A stretch of 64,000 nucleotides of DNA from DASWOJ01 sp964242415 (GCA_964242415.1 CAXTAT010000019.1:39476-103475); one strand, 5' to 3'. Counted from the stretch's first letter, positions 1 to 10,500 are shown. Numbers and translations are program-made. Notes: generated from the letters alone by a model not told the origin.

Positions 1-678
1 GTCGTAGCCCAGCACCTCACCGACCGTGATGTCGCGCCAGAACACCGGAGCGCCCGCCGTAAGCGAGCCGACGCGCTCGGACTTGAGCACGAAGGTGCGG
101 CCAGGCTCGCCGTAGCGCACGCCGGGCGGCTGCTCCAGCCCGGCGTAGTCCAGCTTCGCAGGCCCGTCCCGCGCGCCAGGGTCCATCTCGATGTATCCGC
201 CGGACACCAGGGTTTCGATCCCAGCGAGGCTGCCGGAACTCAGCCGCGGGCGGACCACCCAGAACCGCGCGGTGTCGGTCAAGTAGGGCAGGGCCGCCCG
301 CTGCATCCGCAGGGTGACGATGACGCTGGACATATCGTCGGACAGCCGGATCCTCTCCACCACGCCAAGCTGCACGGCCTTGTGCCGCACCTGGGTCTGG
401 CCGGCGCTCAGGCCATCGGCGCTGCGGAAGGTCAGCGTAACCAGCGGGCCTTCCTCCGATACGGTGCGGTAGCCGAGATAGGCGGCGATGCAGATCGCCA
501 CCAGCGGGATGATCCACACTGCGGAAATGCGGCTGCGCCGGACCGTGGCAGCCGTTTGTGGGGCGCTGTATACCACGCCGCCGCGCGTGGCCTTGGGACG
601 GGAGGGGGGCGCCGGGTCGCCGGGAGGCGGGCTGGAGGGGGGCAGGCTGGAGGGAGGCAGGGGCGGCTGGTCGCTCAT
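1..678 (-). CDS. pqiB: PqiB-like MCE-domain protein, partial (runs off the window start)
   Basis: The reading frame is open from the ATG at 678 to the window edge, so only about the first 226 residues are present. A Pro-rich N-terminus of about 45 residues is followed by one hydrophobic segment (ISAVWIIPLVAICIAAYLGY) and then MCE-type beta sequence (VTLTFRSADGL, GIETLVSGGYIEMDPG, GAPVFWRDITVGEV). PqiB of the MlaD/PqiB/YebT family is an inner-membrane-anchored, periplasm-spanning protein linked to lipid transport. The start overlaps the pqiA stop as ATGA, which supports an operon. The Pro-rich part contains a 15-bp tandem duplication at 630-659 encoding repeated PPSL. The remaining MCE domains lie outside the window. 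Confidence 0.88.
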   Translation of the reverse strand, partial: MSDQPPLPPSSLPPSSPPPGDPAPPSRPKATRGGVVYSAPQTAATVRRSRISAVWIIPLVAICIAAYLGYRTVSEEGPLVTLTFRSADGLSAGQTQVRHKAVQLGVVERIRLSDDMSSVIVTLRMQRAALPYLTDTARFWVVRPRLSSGSLAGIETLVSGGYIEMDPGARDGPAKLDYAGLEQPPGVRYGEPGRTFVLKSERVGSLTAGAPVFWRDITVGEVLGYD

Positions 679-1949
679 GCTTCGGCCTCCGCCGCGGCGC
701 AGGCGGTTTGCCCGGCCGCATCCCACATCAGCCGCGGATCATAGGCGAAGGCCGACAGCATGGTCAGGATCACGACGGCGGCGAAGCAGATCGCGCCGAC
801 CCCCGGCGTGACCGACGCCAGGAGCTGCATCCGCACCAGCCCCACCAGCACCGATAGCATGAAGATGTCGATCATCGACCAGCGCCCCACGGCGTCCACA
901 ATGCGGAACAGCCGCGTCCGGTCGCGCAGCCGCGTCCCGGACCGGCGCTGCGTCATGATCAGCAGCGTCGCAAGGCCCCCCAGCTTCAGCACCGGCACCA
1001 TGATGCTGGCGGTGAACACCAGGAGGGCGAGGGGCCACATCCGATATTCGATCAACTCCTGCACGCCGCCCAGGATGGTGCTGGGGTGGCCGCTGCCGAA
1101 GCGGATCAGCGTCAGGATCGGATACAGGTTGGCCGGGATATACAGCGCCGCTGCCGCCCCCAGGAATGCCCAGGACCGTGCGATGCTGTCCGGCTTCCGC
1201 AATTCCAGCGTGGCGTTGCAGCGGAGGCAGCGCTGGCCCGGCGCCGCGCGGCTGACCCGGCCGCAGGTGTCGCAGCCGATCAGCGGACCCGTGCCCATCG
1301 GCGCCGGGGTGCGCCGCGCCTTGCCGATCGCTTCCCACAACGCATGCTCGTCCAGCCAGGCGTCGGCGGCGACCATGGCCAACATCATGCCGCCCAGCGC
1401 CCACAGCCCCGGCCCGACCAGGACGGTCGCGGTGACCGCCAGGCGGGTGTAGGCGACCAGGCTGCCGAGCAGGAACACCTCGATCATCGCCCAGGGCGTC
1501 ATCGCGTGCCGCAGCCGCGCCATGGTGGCGAGCGTAGAAGCCGGGACACCCTGGCGCAGCCCGACGATGACGCCGACGGTCAGCCCCAGCTTCAGCATCG
1601 GCGCGATCACGGTGAAGCACAGCACCACCAGGGCAAGCTGCCACATGCCCTGCGCCTCGAACGCGGCCGGCAGGGTTTGTAGCGTCGCCTCGCGCTGCTG
1701 CCCCAGCACGCGGATGCCCATGAAGGGATAGGCCAGCACGACGGCAAACAGCACCAGCCCGGTGACGCTGAGCGCCAGCGTCGTGGTCAGGCTGTCGCGC
1801 CGCCGCCGCCGCAGCAGGGCGCTGCATCGGGTGCACAGGGCAACCTGGCCATGGCGCAGTAGCGGCACGGACTGGAACAGCCCGCACTCTGGGCATTCCC
1901 GCATCGTGGCTTGCGGCGCGGGCGAGTCATAGGTGGCAGCATCGGGCAT
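675..1949 (-). CDS. pqiA: Paraquat-inducible protein A family membrane protein
   Basis: 424 residues from the ATG at 1949; an in-frame start at 2036 would add 29 residues unlike the family. Two PqiA modules are present, each with a zinc-ribbon-like Cys pair set (Cys19/22 with Cys39/42, and CDTC...CLRC around residue 235) followed by about four membrane helices. This is the usual two-domain PqiA architecture. PqiA works with the MCE protein PqiB, encoded immediately downstream with an ATGA overlap, in envelope lipid homeostasis; the biochemical role is known only in outline. No regulatory site is evident in the 250 bp upstream, which run to the tRNA gene. Confidence 0.9.
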   Translation of the reverse strand: MPDAATYDSPAPQATMRECPECGLFQSVPLLRHGQVALCTRCSALLRRRRRDSLTTTLALSVTGLVLFAVVLAYPFMGIRVLGQQREATLQTLPAAFEAQGMWQLALVVLCFTVIAPMLKLGLTVGVIVGLRQGVPASTLATMARLRHAMTPWAMIEVFLLGSLVAYTRLAVTATVLVGPGLWALGGMMLAMVAADAWLDEHALWEAIGKARRTPAPMGTGPLIGCDTCGRVSRAAPGQRCLRCNATLELRKPDSIARSWAFLGAAAALYIPANLYPILTLIRFGSGHPSTILGGVQELIEYRMWPLALLVFTASIMVPVLKLGGLATLLIMTQRRSGTRLRDRTRLFRIVDAVGRWSMIDIFMLSVLVGLVRMQLLASVTPGVGAICFAAVVILTMLSAFAYDPRLMWDAAGQTACAAAEAEA

Positions 1950-2197
1950 TTGGGTCCTGAACGCCGGGGCGGCGATTGAGGTTCGCCGGGGAGCATAGCA
2001 CGGGGACGGCCGGTGCGAATGCCGGATGGGTGACAAGGGCGTTGCAGGCGGTGGGGGGACTGTCCTGCCTTGCCTCTCGCTTCGACAGATGCTGTCCCGG
2101 CCTTGTTGGCGGCAGCCCAGGGAGGACCAAGCGGCAGGTTGCGGTGGGAGGGTTGGGCGAGTATACGGCCGGGTGCGGGGTCCAGGACCCCTACGGC

Positions 2198-2272
<75 letters not shown>

Positions 2273-2424
2273 AGCGTTTTCAATAGGTTACGCCTAGTTC
2301 TATGTTATAGGCGAAACGGTCAGTTTTCGGCGGCGGACCCGCCGGGATGGCGTCTTGTCGTGGTGTCGGGCACCAGGGGCTTTCACCCTTAAGACCCCGG
2401 CCCCCGGACCCGCAATACCCGCCG

Positions 2425-2659
2425 CTACCACCCCGGCACGCGGTTACCCAGGGTAGCCCGCTCCACCGGGCTGCCGCACGTTCGGCGGCGCATCCGGGTC
2501 AGAAGCCGCGCAATCGTGATCCTTGCCGGCAACGGACACAGGGATGGCACGCACGCATCCGCTCCCGCATCGCACGATCAGGTCCCATGAGGCGAAGGCG
2601 TCCACCCGGGACCCTATCACGACAAGATGCAGCTTGAGTTGCGGGGTGTTGGACGCCAT
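2425..2659 (-). pseudogene. Frameshifted remnant of a small Cys-containing (zinc-ribbon-like) protein
   Basis: On the minus strand the ATG at 2659 opens a frame (MASNTPQLKLHLVVIGSR..., SWDLIVRCGSGC, RAIPVS). After about 2520 it becomes non-protein-like. A neighbouring frame then continues in coherent coding style (ARLLTRMRRRTCGSPVERA, then LGNRVPGW) to a TAG at 2427-2425. Joining the two frames gives an approximately 75-residue protein with a Cys pair in the first half and a Cys-Gly near the end, typical of small zinc ribbons. A single indel around 2510-2545 would explain the break. I cannot name a family, and the assignment rests only on the look of the translated sequence. Confidence 0.4.
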
Positions 2660-2897
2660 CCGGCCAGCGTCGATTGCCTGGCCGGGCGGCGTGAGGGCCG
2701 CGCCAGGAGGTACAATTTCTAACACGGGGAAGCCCAGGTCATCCCTTTGCGGGTGCGAAACAAGCCTCTATTCCATATCCCGCATCTTGCTTTGCAAGGG
2801 CATCGTCGGAACGGAGCGCATCATGGACGCCGAAGCCGCCAAGGGTGGGAAGCCCGAGGACGCCCAGAGTGCGGGCTGAACGGTCAAGGAGACTAGC

Positions 2898-3245
2898 TTG
2901 GACGACCGCGCCATGATGAACGGCGCCACCCGCCGTGCCGAGATGACACTAGGCACGTGGCTGGTCGAAACGGCCCGGCTGCTCATCGCCCAAGAATGGA
3001 TGACCCGCGTGCCCGCTGTACAGTCCGCGCCTGACCGGGCTGTGCAGGATGCCAGCCACGTCCCGAGCCTGCCGGACCTCGCACCCCTCATACGCGAGCT
3101 GCTGGCGCTCGCCAACGCGCACGGCTGCCACAAGGTGGCCGCCAGGGCACGCAAGGTGCTGCTGGCCGGGCTGGACGCCCACTTGCCGCCAAGCCCGCAG
3201 AGGGGCCAGCACAATCACCGTTTCAGCTATAAGGTCCAACTATAA
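2898..3245 (+). CDS. Hypothetical small protein preceding the FkbM methyltransferase
   Basis: 115 residues if translation starts at the TTG at 2898, which has an AAGGAG ribosome binding site at 2886-2891. The stop overlaps the next start as TAATG at 3243-3247, an arrangement that suggests translational coupling with the methyltransferase and argues that this frame is real. The protein has no signal peptide or membrane helix. It contains Ala/Leu-rich helical sequence (LPDLAPLIRELLALANAHG) and one short segment with His, Cys and Lys. I do not recognise a family. A very short ORF (2823-2879, 18 codons) with a possible leader character lies just upstream. Confidence 0.5.
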   Translation: MDDRAMMNGATRRAEMTLGTWLVETARLLIAQEWMTRVPAVQSAPDRAVQDASHVPSLPDLAPLIRELLALANAHGCHKVAARARKVLLAGLDAHLPPSPQRGQHNHRFSYKVQL

Positions 3246-4150
3246 TGCCTGCTACCGATCAAGCCACTTCGCTTCCTGCTTTGCCCCACCCGCTCGATGT
3301 CCTGCCATCGTTGCGACCGACGACGCCGAAGTGGCAGCCTGGGGCTCTCAAGCGCCTCGCATCGCAGCTGGCGTTCCCGGTGATCCTGGCGCTGAACCGG
3401 CCGAAGCTGCAGTTCCTTGCGGAGGCTGTCTACGACTTCGCCTTGCGCCTGAACGGCTATGCCATCAACTTTCCTGGTTCGCACGGCGTTGGCCACGCCG
3501 AGGAGCGCTTCTTGGCTCGCCACCTGCCAAAACTGGGCTGCGCCGTGCTGTTCGACGTCGGCGCCAATCACGGTTCCTACACCCGCGAGCTGCGCCGCCT
3601 TTCGCCAAATGCGACCATCCACGCCTTTGAACCACATCCCAGGACCTTCGAATCGCTCAAGGCGCGCACTTCGGCGCCCGGGGTCACGCTAGTCAATGTG
3701 GCGCTGTCCGACGCCGCAGGGATCATGGAGCTGCACGATTTCGCAGACGCAGATGGATCGACCCAAGCCAGCCTCGCCCAGGCATCAGTCGCGATGTATG
3801 ACGCCCACACGGTAGCTCATCAGGTGCAGGTCACAACCCTTGACGCCTATATGGCGCAGGCCGGCGTCACGACGGTTGACTTGCTGAAGATTGATACCGA
3901 AGGCTTCGACTTGGCCGTGTTGCGCGGCGCGCGGGACGCCTTGGCCCGTCGAGCAATCAAGGCCATCCAGTTTGAGGTGATTCCGGCCGACATCGCCATG
4001 CATGTAACTGTCCGAGAGTTTTTTGAGGTGCTGCACGGCTACCGGCTGTTCCGGCTTTGCCTAAACGGTGATCTGATGCCGCTGCCCCGCTACGACGTGA
4101 AGCGGTGCGAGGTGTATGTCACCCACAACATCGTAGCACTGCTAGATTAG
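3245..4150 (+). CDS. FkbM family SAM-dependent methyltransferase
   Basis: 301 residues. The Rossmann-type SAM-binding motif VLFDVGANHG sits at 101-110. It is followed by the acidic loop motif HAFEPHP (127-132) and the family signature DLLKIDTEGFDLAVLRGA (212-229), with FEVIP after it. FkbM-family enzymes O-methylate sugars or polyketides. Paired with a glycosyltransferase 465 bp downstream on the same island, the likely substrate is a sugar of a surface or exported glycan; that is inference. The first 80 residues are not typical of the domain and may help substrate recognition. The start overlaps the stop of the upstream small ORF. Confidence 0.88.
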   Translation: MPATDQATSLPALPHPLDVLPSLRPTTPKWQPGALKRLASQLAFPVILALNRPKLQFLAEAVYDFALRLNGYAINFPGSHGVGHAEERFLARHLPKLGCAVLFDVGANHGSYTRELRRLSPNATIHAFEPHPRTFESLKARTSAPGVTLVNVALSDAAGIMELHDFADADGSTQASLAQASVAMYDAHTVAHQVQVTTLDAYMAQAGVTTVDLLKIDTEGFDLAVLRGARDALARRAIKAIQFEVIPADIAMHVTVREFFEVLHGYRLFRLCLNGDLMPLPRYDVKRCEVYVTHNIVALLD

Positions 4151-4615
4151 CTGCGTCCGTCATGACGTGATGCCGATCGCGAGCTGGTAATCGTAGAACG
4201 TGCTGGTCGGGCCCGTCGCCCGCACCTTGAGGATGTCCGCCCGCGACTCTGGATACTGGCCGCTATGGCGAGAGCACATCTTAAGCCCAAGATGGCATAT
4301 ATTATTCCGGATTAGATGATGTTTCCGGGTTGTTGATAGTTCTTATCGACTGTGCCTCGCCTACGCCGAAGGTATCTTGCTGAGATCACTTGATAGCCGC
4401 TTCAGGCCCAACTGCTGATCCATGCAGCAACGCTACACACTGCGGCGTCAACCGTCGTCACCTCATCTGACCCAAGCGGCTTTAGCCTCACCTCAGGTGA
4501 GTAGTTACCGCTATCACATTGAGAATACATCCCAAAGCCTATATCCATACCTAACATAACGATAAATGTTTCTTTCTAACTTGAGAAGGCATCTCGACTC
4601 TTATACGCCCTGTAC
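4151..4615. other. 465-bp AT-richer gap inside the island with a possible coding remnant
   Basis: No complete gene. The minus strand from about 4275 to 4163 reads as an open, protein-like tail (GQYPESRADILKV, then RATGPTSTFYDYQLAIGITS) ending in TGA, without a start; it may be the 3' end of a gene lost on integration. The stretch 4270-4620 is clearly richer in A and T than the surrounding genome, in line with foreign origin. It probably contains the glycosyltransferase promoter, but I see no clear -35/-10 pair. Confidence 0.45.
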
Positions 4616-5719
4616 ATGAAGATCTTGTTTCTTTCCGGCTGCATGCACGCGGGAGGCAATGGCCATAAGCGCAGCGAGGGCCCAGATCCCCACCTGCTGC
4701 ACGATGGACTGACTGCTCGTGGTTTCACGGTCCATCGCAGCAGCCTGAGCCGGTTTCCGCTAAATCCTTTGGCGCGCAAAGGAACCTTCTACGCCGGGTT
4801 TGATCCCCTGCGTGCGTTGCGGGTGCTGGTGCGGCATCGGGATGCGGACTTCATCATACCCGTGGGCGAGTCCAGCATCTTCGTTGTTCTGTTGTTGGCA
4901 AAGCTGTTCCAGTTCAAGCCGCTAATCCTGCTGCGTGAAATCTCCGGGCAAGGCTGGACGAAGCGCGATCGCATCGTGCGGTTTGTGCTAGCGCGCGTGG
5001 ATGGCGTGCTGGCCCTTACGCCGCATCAGGTCAGGATGGCCCAGTCGCTCTATCGGCTGAAAGCGCCACCAGATTTGGTGGGGTTCGCTATTGACGAGAA
5101 CTTCTTCCGCCCTCAACCATGTAAAGAAGCACGCGAGGCGGATAGGTATGTGTTCTCGGTCGGCGACGATGCTGGCCGTGACTACCAGACCCTGATCGCG
5201 GCGTGTCGATACACACCTTATCGCCTCGTGTTGCGGACTAGCCTAAACGTGCATGTTCCCGATGACATGCGCAGCCGAGTCAAGGTTATCAGTCACCTTT
5301 CATACACCGATCTACGCGGCCTGTATGCTGCAGCTTCGATCGTGGTCGTGCCGCTGCAACCAGTGGACTATCCAAGCGGCATAACGTCGTTGTTCGAGGG
5401 ATTGGCCATGGCACGGCCAGTGATTGCCAGTGATATCGGCTCGACGCAGCACGTCCTGCAACACCGACTCAACGGCCTGCTCGTGCCGCCGGGCGATGCG
5501 ATGGCATTGCGCGCTGCGCTAACCGAACTGATGGAGGATCGCCCATTTGCTGAGCAGCTCGGCGCCCAGGGCAGGGTGACAATTGAGAGGACGCAGACTT
5601 ATGGCGCCTATGTGGATCGGTTCGCCGACGCCTTGCGGCATCATGCCCAAGTTCGACGCGAGCAGGAGCTTGGGAGCAAGCACGATACCATTGGCGAACT
5701 CGCAAACAACCCTGCTTAG
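4616..5719 (+). CDS. GT4-family glycosyltransferase
   Basis: 367 residues with GT-B fold features: an N-terminal MKILFLSGCMHAGG nucleotide-binding-type loop, and a C-terminal domain with GITSLFEGLAMARPVIASD at 255-273, the family region containing the conserved Glu that contacts the nucleotide sugar, followed by NGLLVPPGD (286-294). GT4 retaining enzymes transfer sugars from nucleotide donors to glycan or lipid acceptors in the cytoplasm. With the FkbM methyltransferase on the same island it probably builds or decorates a polysaccharide. Codon choice is visibly less GC-biased than in ndvB or the atp operon, consistent with transfer. The acceptor and sugar are unknown. Confidence 0.88.
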   Translation: MKILFLSGCMHAGGNGHKRSEGPDPHLLHDGLTARGFTVHRSSLSRFPLNPLARKGTFYAGFDPLRALRVLVRHRDADFIIPVGESSIFVVLLLAKLFQFKPLILLREISGQGWTKRDRIVRFVLARVDGVLALTPHQVRMAQSLYRLKAPPDLVGFAIDENFFRPQPCKEAREADRYVFSVGDDAGRDYQTLIAACRYTPYRLVLRTSLNVHVPDDMRSRVKVISHLSYTDLRGLYAAASIVVVPLQPVDYPSGITSLFEGLAMARPVIASDIGSTQHVLQHRLNGLLVPPGDAMALRAALTELMEDRPFAEQLGAQGRVTIERTQTYGAYVDRFADALRHHAQVRREQELGSKHDTIGELANNPA

Positions 5720-5795
5720 CCAGCCATAAGGCGCAAGAGACGTAAGGCCCATGTAGCTGCTAGTGGTTTGCCCTACAGTTACATAATCACCCGGC

Positions 5796-5822
5796 CCACA
5801 GTTCAATCCTGTGAGTCGGCAC
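5796..5822 (+). repeat. Island attachment repeat, right copy (tRNA-Thr 3' fragment)
   Basis: Perfect 27-bp copy of tRNA-Thr positions 2244-2270, without the 5' half of the tRNA and followed by TA instead of CA, so it is not a functional gene. It marks the distal end of the island, about 100 bp before the pgm stop codon. Confidence 0.85.
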
Positions 5823-5919
5823 TAGAATGCCTTGGCAAGCCCGCACGCCGCCTGCCCGCAAAATCGCAAGACAGCAGCGGCCGCGGCATCCCCATGCCAC
5901 CCAAACGCCTCCCCCAACA

Positions 5920-7569
5920 TCAGACGCCACCAAGAACCTGGGCGACAGTCTCCTGCGCCTGCGCCTGTATCTGCGCCAGGTGCTCCGCATCCCGGAAGCT
6001 CTCGGCATACAGCTTGTAAACGTCCTCCGTGCCCGACGGCCTCGCGGCGAACCAGCCGGTGTCCGTCACCACCTTCAGCCCGCCGAACGGCGCGCCGCCC
6101 GGCGCACGGGTCAGCTTGGCGCGGACCGGCTCGCCGGCCAGCTCGGTCAGGCCGGCCTGGTCCGGCGACAGCTTGGACAGCAGCGACTTCTGCCGCGCCG
6201 TCGCCGGCGCGTCAATCCGTGCGTAGAACGACTGGCCCAGCTCCCGGGTCAGCCCGTCATAAACCCGGCTCGGGTCCTGTCCCGTCCGCGCCGTCATCTC
6301 CGCCGCCAGCAGGCCGAGGATCAGGCCATCCTTGTCCGTCGTCCAGGTCGTCCCGTCCCGCCGCAGGAACGATGCCCCGGCGCTTTCCTCCCCCGCAAAG
6401 CCCAGCGTGCCGTCCAGCAGGCCGTCAACGAACCACTTGAAGCCGACCGGCACATCGACCAGCCCGCGGCCCAGGCTTGCGGCAACGCGGTCGATCAGGC
6501 TGCTGGTCACCATCGTCTTGCCCACGGCGCAGTGGGCGCCCCAGCCCGGCCGACCGCTGAACAGGGCGTGGACCGCGCTGGCCAGGTAGTGGTTGGGGTT
6601 CATCAGCCCGCCCGCCCCGGCCACGACGCCGTGCCGGTCGGCATCCGGGTCGTTGGCGAACGCGATGTCGAACCGCCCTGTCATGCCCACCAGCCGCGCC
6701 ATGGCATACGGCGAGGACGGGTCCATCCGTATCCGCCCATCCCAGTCCGCGGTCATGAACCCGAATGCAGGGTCCACGACATCGCTGACGACCGTCGCCG
6801 CAAGGCCATAGCGCTCGATGACCCGCGGCCAATACCCGACGCTGGCGCCCCCGAGCGGATCAATGCCGATCCGGACGCCCGACGCCCGGACCACCTCCAT
6901 GTCGATGGCCGCCGCCAGGTCCGCGACGTACGGCCCGATGTAATCGTGGCGATGCACATGGGCGGACCCGATTGCCCGGCTGTACGGGATGCGCCGCACG
7001 CCGGCCAGGCCCGCCTCGAGCAACGCGTTCGCCGTGCCCTCGATCGCCGACGTGACCGCCGTGCCGGCCGGCCCGCCATGCGGCGGGTTGTACTTGAAGC
7101 CGCCATCCTCCGGCGGGTTGTGCGACGGGGTGATGACGACCCCGTCCGCCAACCCGTCCGCACGGCCCCGGTTGTAGGCGAGAATCGCATGCGAGATCAC
7201 CGGCGTCGGCGTGAAGCCGTCATGCTCGTCGATGAACGCCTCGACCTCGTTGGCGGCGAACACCTCCAGTGCAGTCGCCATGGCAGGGCGGGACAGCGCA
7301 TGCGTGTCGATGCCGATGAACATCGGCCCATTGATGCCGGCCTGCTTGCGATACCCGCAGACGGCCTGGCTGACCGCCAGGATGTGCGCCTCGTTGAACG
7401 TGGCGTTGAACGCGGACCCGCGGTGGCCCGACGTGCCGAACGCGACCCGCTGCGACGCAACCGCCGGGTCCGGCGCGATGGCGAAGTAGGCGGTCACCAG
7501 CCGCGGCACATCGACCAGTTGCGACCGCTCGACCGGGCGCCCGGCCAGCGGGCTGATGCGCGTCGTCAC
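5920..7569 (-). CDS. pgm: Alpha-D-glucose phosphate-specific phosphoglucomutase
   Basis: 549 residues, close to the 546 of E. coli Pgm. It has the substrate-binding GTSGHRG at 45-51, the active-site phosphoserine loop ITPSHNPP with Ser149, and the magnesium loop NDPDADRHG with Asp307/309/311. GEESAG and the C-terminal phosphate loop RPSGTEDVYK are also present. It interconverts glucose-6-phosphate and glucose-1-phosphate, the precursor of UDP-glucose. The start is a GTG at 7569 overlapping the ndvB stop (GTGA), so it is translated from the same mRNA as the glucan synthase and probably supplies it with precursor. Confidence 0.95.
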   Translation of the reverse strand: MTTRISPLAGRPVERSQLVDVPRLVTAYFAIAPDPAVASQRVAFGTSGHRGSAFNATFNEAHILAVSQAVCGYRKQAGINGPMFIGIDTHALSRPAMATALEVFAANEVEAFIDEHDGFTPTPVISHAILAYNRGRADGLADGVVITPSHNPPEDGGFKYNPPHGGPAGTAVTSAIEGTANALLEAGLAGVRRIPYSRAIGSAHVHRHDYIGPYVADLAAAIDMEVVRASGVRIGIDPLGGASVGYWPRVIERYGLAATVVSDVVDPAFGFMTADWDGRIRMDPSSPYAMARLVGMTGRFDIAFANDPDADRHGVVAGAGGLMNPNHYLASAVHALFSGRPGWGAHCAVGKTMVTSSLIDRVAASLGRGLVDVPVGFKWFVDGLLDGTLGFAGEESAGASFLRRDGTTWTTDKDGLILGLLAAEMTARTGQDPSRVYDGLTRELGQSFYARIDAPATARQKSLLSKLSPDQAGLTELAGEPVRAKLTRAPGGAPFGGLKVVTDTGWFAARPSGTEDVYKLYAESFRDAEHLAQIQAQAQETVAQVLGGV

Positions 7570-10500
7570 ACCGGGGCTGCTTCAGGCATCGTGAGGTCCT
7601 CCACCACCGGCGCCGCCAGGCCGAGCCGAACCTCAACCTGATGCAATGCGCCGTCATCGACAAGACCGAGGCGCAAGGGCCGGGCCGCGACGGCGCTCCC
7701 GTCCAGGCTGGCGGCGGCGACCCCGCGCTCGACTCCATCCGGGTTGCTGACCACGATTCTGTAGCGCGCCGACCCGTGCCGCAGCAGGACCTCGAAGCCG
7801 GGCCAGTCCTTGGGGATGCAAGGATCAAGGTGCAGCACGCCGGCCTGCAGCCGCACGCCGAGAATGCCCTCCAGTCCCGCACGGTGCATCCATCCGGCTG
7901 ATCCCGTGTACCAGGTCCAGCCGCCCCGCCCCACGTGCGGCGGGGCCGCGTATACATCCGCGGCGACGGCGTAGGGTTCGACCTTGTAGAGCTGCATGTC
8001 CGCCGGGCTGCTGGAGTGGCCAATGGGGTTGAGCAGCGCGAACAGCCCGGCCGCCTTGCCGCCCTCGCCCCGCTTGGCGAACGCCAGCACCGACCACATC
8101 GCCGCATGGGTATACTGCCCGCCGTTCTCGCGCACGCCGGGCGGATAGCCCTTGATGTAGCCGGGATCGAGCGGCGTGCGGTCGAACGGCGGCGTGAACA
8201 GCAGCGCGAGCTTGTCGGCGGGACGGATCAGGTCACGCTCCAGCGCCGCCATCGCCAGGTCCGCCCGCCCCGACGGCGCCGCGCCCGACAGCACCGCCCA
8301 GGACTGCGCGATGGAGTCGATGCGGCACTCCTCGCTTACGGCCGAGCCGAGCGGCGTGCCGTCGTCGAAGAACGCGCGCAGGTACCAGCCGCCGTCCCAA
8401 GCCTCCCGCTCCAGCGTCGCCTGCAGCCCGGCGGCGTGCGCCTGCCACGCCGCTGCCCGCGCCAGGTCGCCCCGCGCCTCCGCCACCGGCGCGAACGCCT
8501 CAAGCGCCGCGTGCAGGAACCAGCCGAGCCAGACGCTCTCGCCCTGTCCGCCCTCGCCGACCCGGTTCATCCCGTCGTTCCAATCGCCCGTGCCCATCAG
8601 CGGCAGGCCGTGGCGGCCCACCTGCAGGCTGGCGTCCAGCGCCAAGGCGCAGTGCTCGAACAGCGAGGCCGCCTGCCCCGACACCGTCGGCAGGAAAAAG
8701 GCGTCGTGCTGGCCCGGCTCAAGGGCCTGGCCCTCCAGGAAGGGCACGGCCTCATCCAGCACCGCCGCGTCCCCGGTCACCCCGACGTACTGCGCGACGG
8801 TGTAGGCCAGCCAGGCGCGGTCGTCGGCGATACGGGTGCGCACGCCCTGGCCGGAGTGCGGCAGCCACCAGTGCTGCACGTCGCCCTGCGGAAACTGCCG
8901 GGCGGCGGCGCGCAGCAGGTGCTCGCGCGTCAGCCCCGGCGCCACGGCCGCCAGTGCCATGCCGTCCTGCAACTGGTCGCGGAACCCATAGGCGCCGCTG
9001 GCCTGATAGAACGCGGCGCGTGCCCACACCCGGCAGGCCAGCGTCTGGTACAGCAGCCAGCCGTTGAGCATGATGTCCATGGCGCGGTCCGGCGTCGTCA
9101 CCTGCACGGACCCCAGCACGCCGTCCCAGAACCCGGCGACCTCCGCCAGCACGGCATCAAGGTCCGCCGCCCGGTATTGCCGCACAAGGCTGCGCGCCTC
9201 CTCGACGGATGCGGCCTCGCCCAGCAGGCACACCACCTCTGCCGTCTCGCCCGGGGCAAGCTGGACCTTGGCGCGCAGGGCGCCGCAGGGGTCCAGGCCC
9301 GCACCGGTCACGCCGGACAGCGCCAGGGTGCCGGCGAGCGCCGCCGGGTCGGCCAGGGTGCCGTTGCGGCCGATGAACTCCCGCCGGTCCCCCGTCCACT
9401 CCACCTGCGCGCCGCGGAGATCGATGAAGGCAACCGGCGACCCGAACGCGGCGGTCCACGAGTTGCAGGCGAACATCGCCCCCGTCTCCGGGTCGATCCA
9501 GGTCTGCACGAACGCCAGCGAGGCCGTCCGCGACGGGCCGAGCACCCACTCCACATAGGCCGTTGCGCTCAGCCACCGCGCGCGCCGCGACCGGTTGCAC
9601 AGCACCAGGCGCGACACCTTCACCGGGGCGTCGAGCGGGACGAACTGCACCAGGCTGGCCGTGATCCCATAGGCCGCGTGCTCGAACCCGCTGCGGCCCC
9701 GGCCATGGCGGGCCACATAGGTGCCGGCTGGGTTGCGGATCGGCTGCGCCGTCGGGGTCCAGACCGTGCCGGCGTCCTCGTCGCGCACGTAGAACGCCTC
9801 GCCTGCCCGGTCCGTCACCGGGTCGTTCGACCAGGGGGTGAGCTGGTTCTCACGGCTGTTGGCGGACCAGGTGACGCCCGCGCCCTCCGTCGAAGCGAGG
9901 AAGCCGAAGCGGGAATTGGCGATGACGTTGATCCATGGGGCTGGCGTCGCCTGGCCTGGCCCAAGCGTCGTCACGTACTCCGTGCCGTACCCTGTGCCAT
10001 CCTGGGCAAAGCCGCCGAGGCCGTTCGGGAATTCAAGCCGCGGCTTCAGCGATGGTGGCTGCGGCTCCCACGGTATAGTGCTGCGCCGCGGGCTGGGGCG
10101 GGCCTGGGCCGCATCCCGCCGCTCGACCTGGTCGGACAGGCTGCCGCGCTGGGCAACCAGCACCACCCGTGCCACTGCGCCCAGCAGCGCCTGCGTCTCC
10201 GCCGGCACCAGGTCGGCCCGCAGCACATAGACCCGGCCGGCCGAGCCGTCCTTGCCAGGATGCGACTGGGCGGCGCGGACCAGGGTCTCCAACGCCACCT
10301 GCAGATCCTGGACATAGGAGGACTGCCGCTCGTTCAGGATCACCAGATCGACGGCAAGGCCCTTCATGCGCCAGTAGCCGTGCGCCTGCAGCAGCTCGCG
10401 CGCGACGTCGGTGTCCTCGTTGTCGTCGATCCGCAGCAGGACGATGGGCAGGTCCCCCGAGATGCTGAGGCCCCACAGCCCGGATTGCGGCCCGGCGCCC

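Noticed and set aside
2347..2637. 96-codon plus-strand frame in the island
   Set aside because: No ribosome binding site and Arg/Pro-rich; the minus strand has the more protein-like, though broken, frame.
5796..5822. Second tRNA gene
   Set aside because: Only the 3' third of tRNA-Thr is present; no D arm or anticodon arm, and no CCA.
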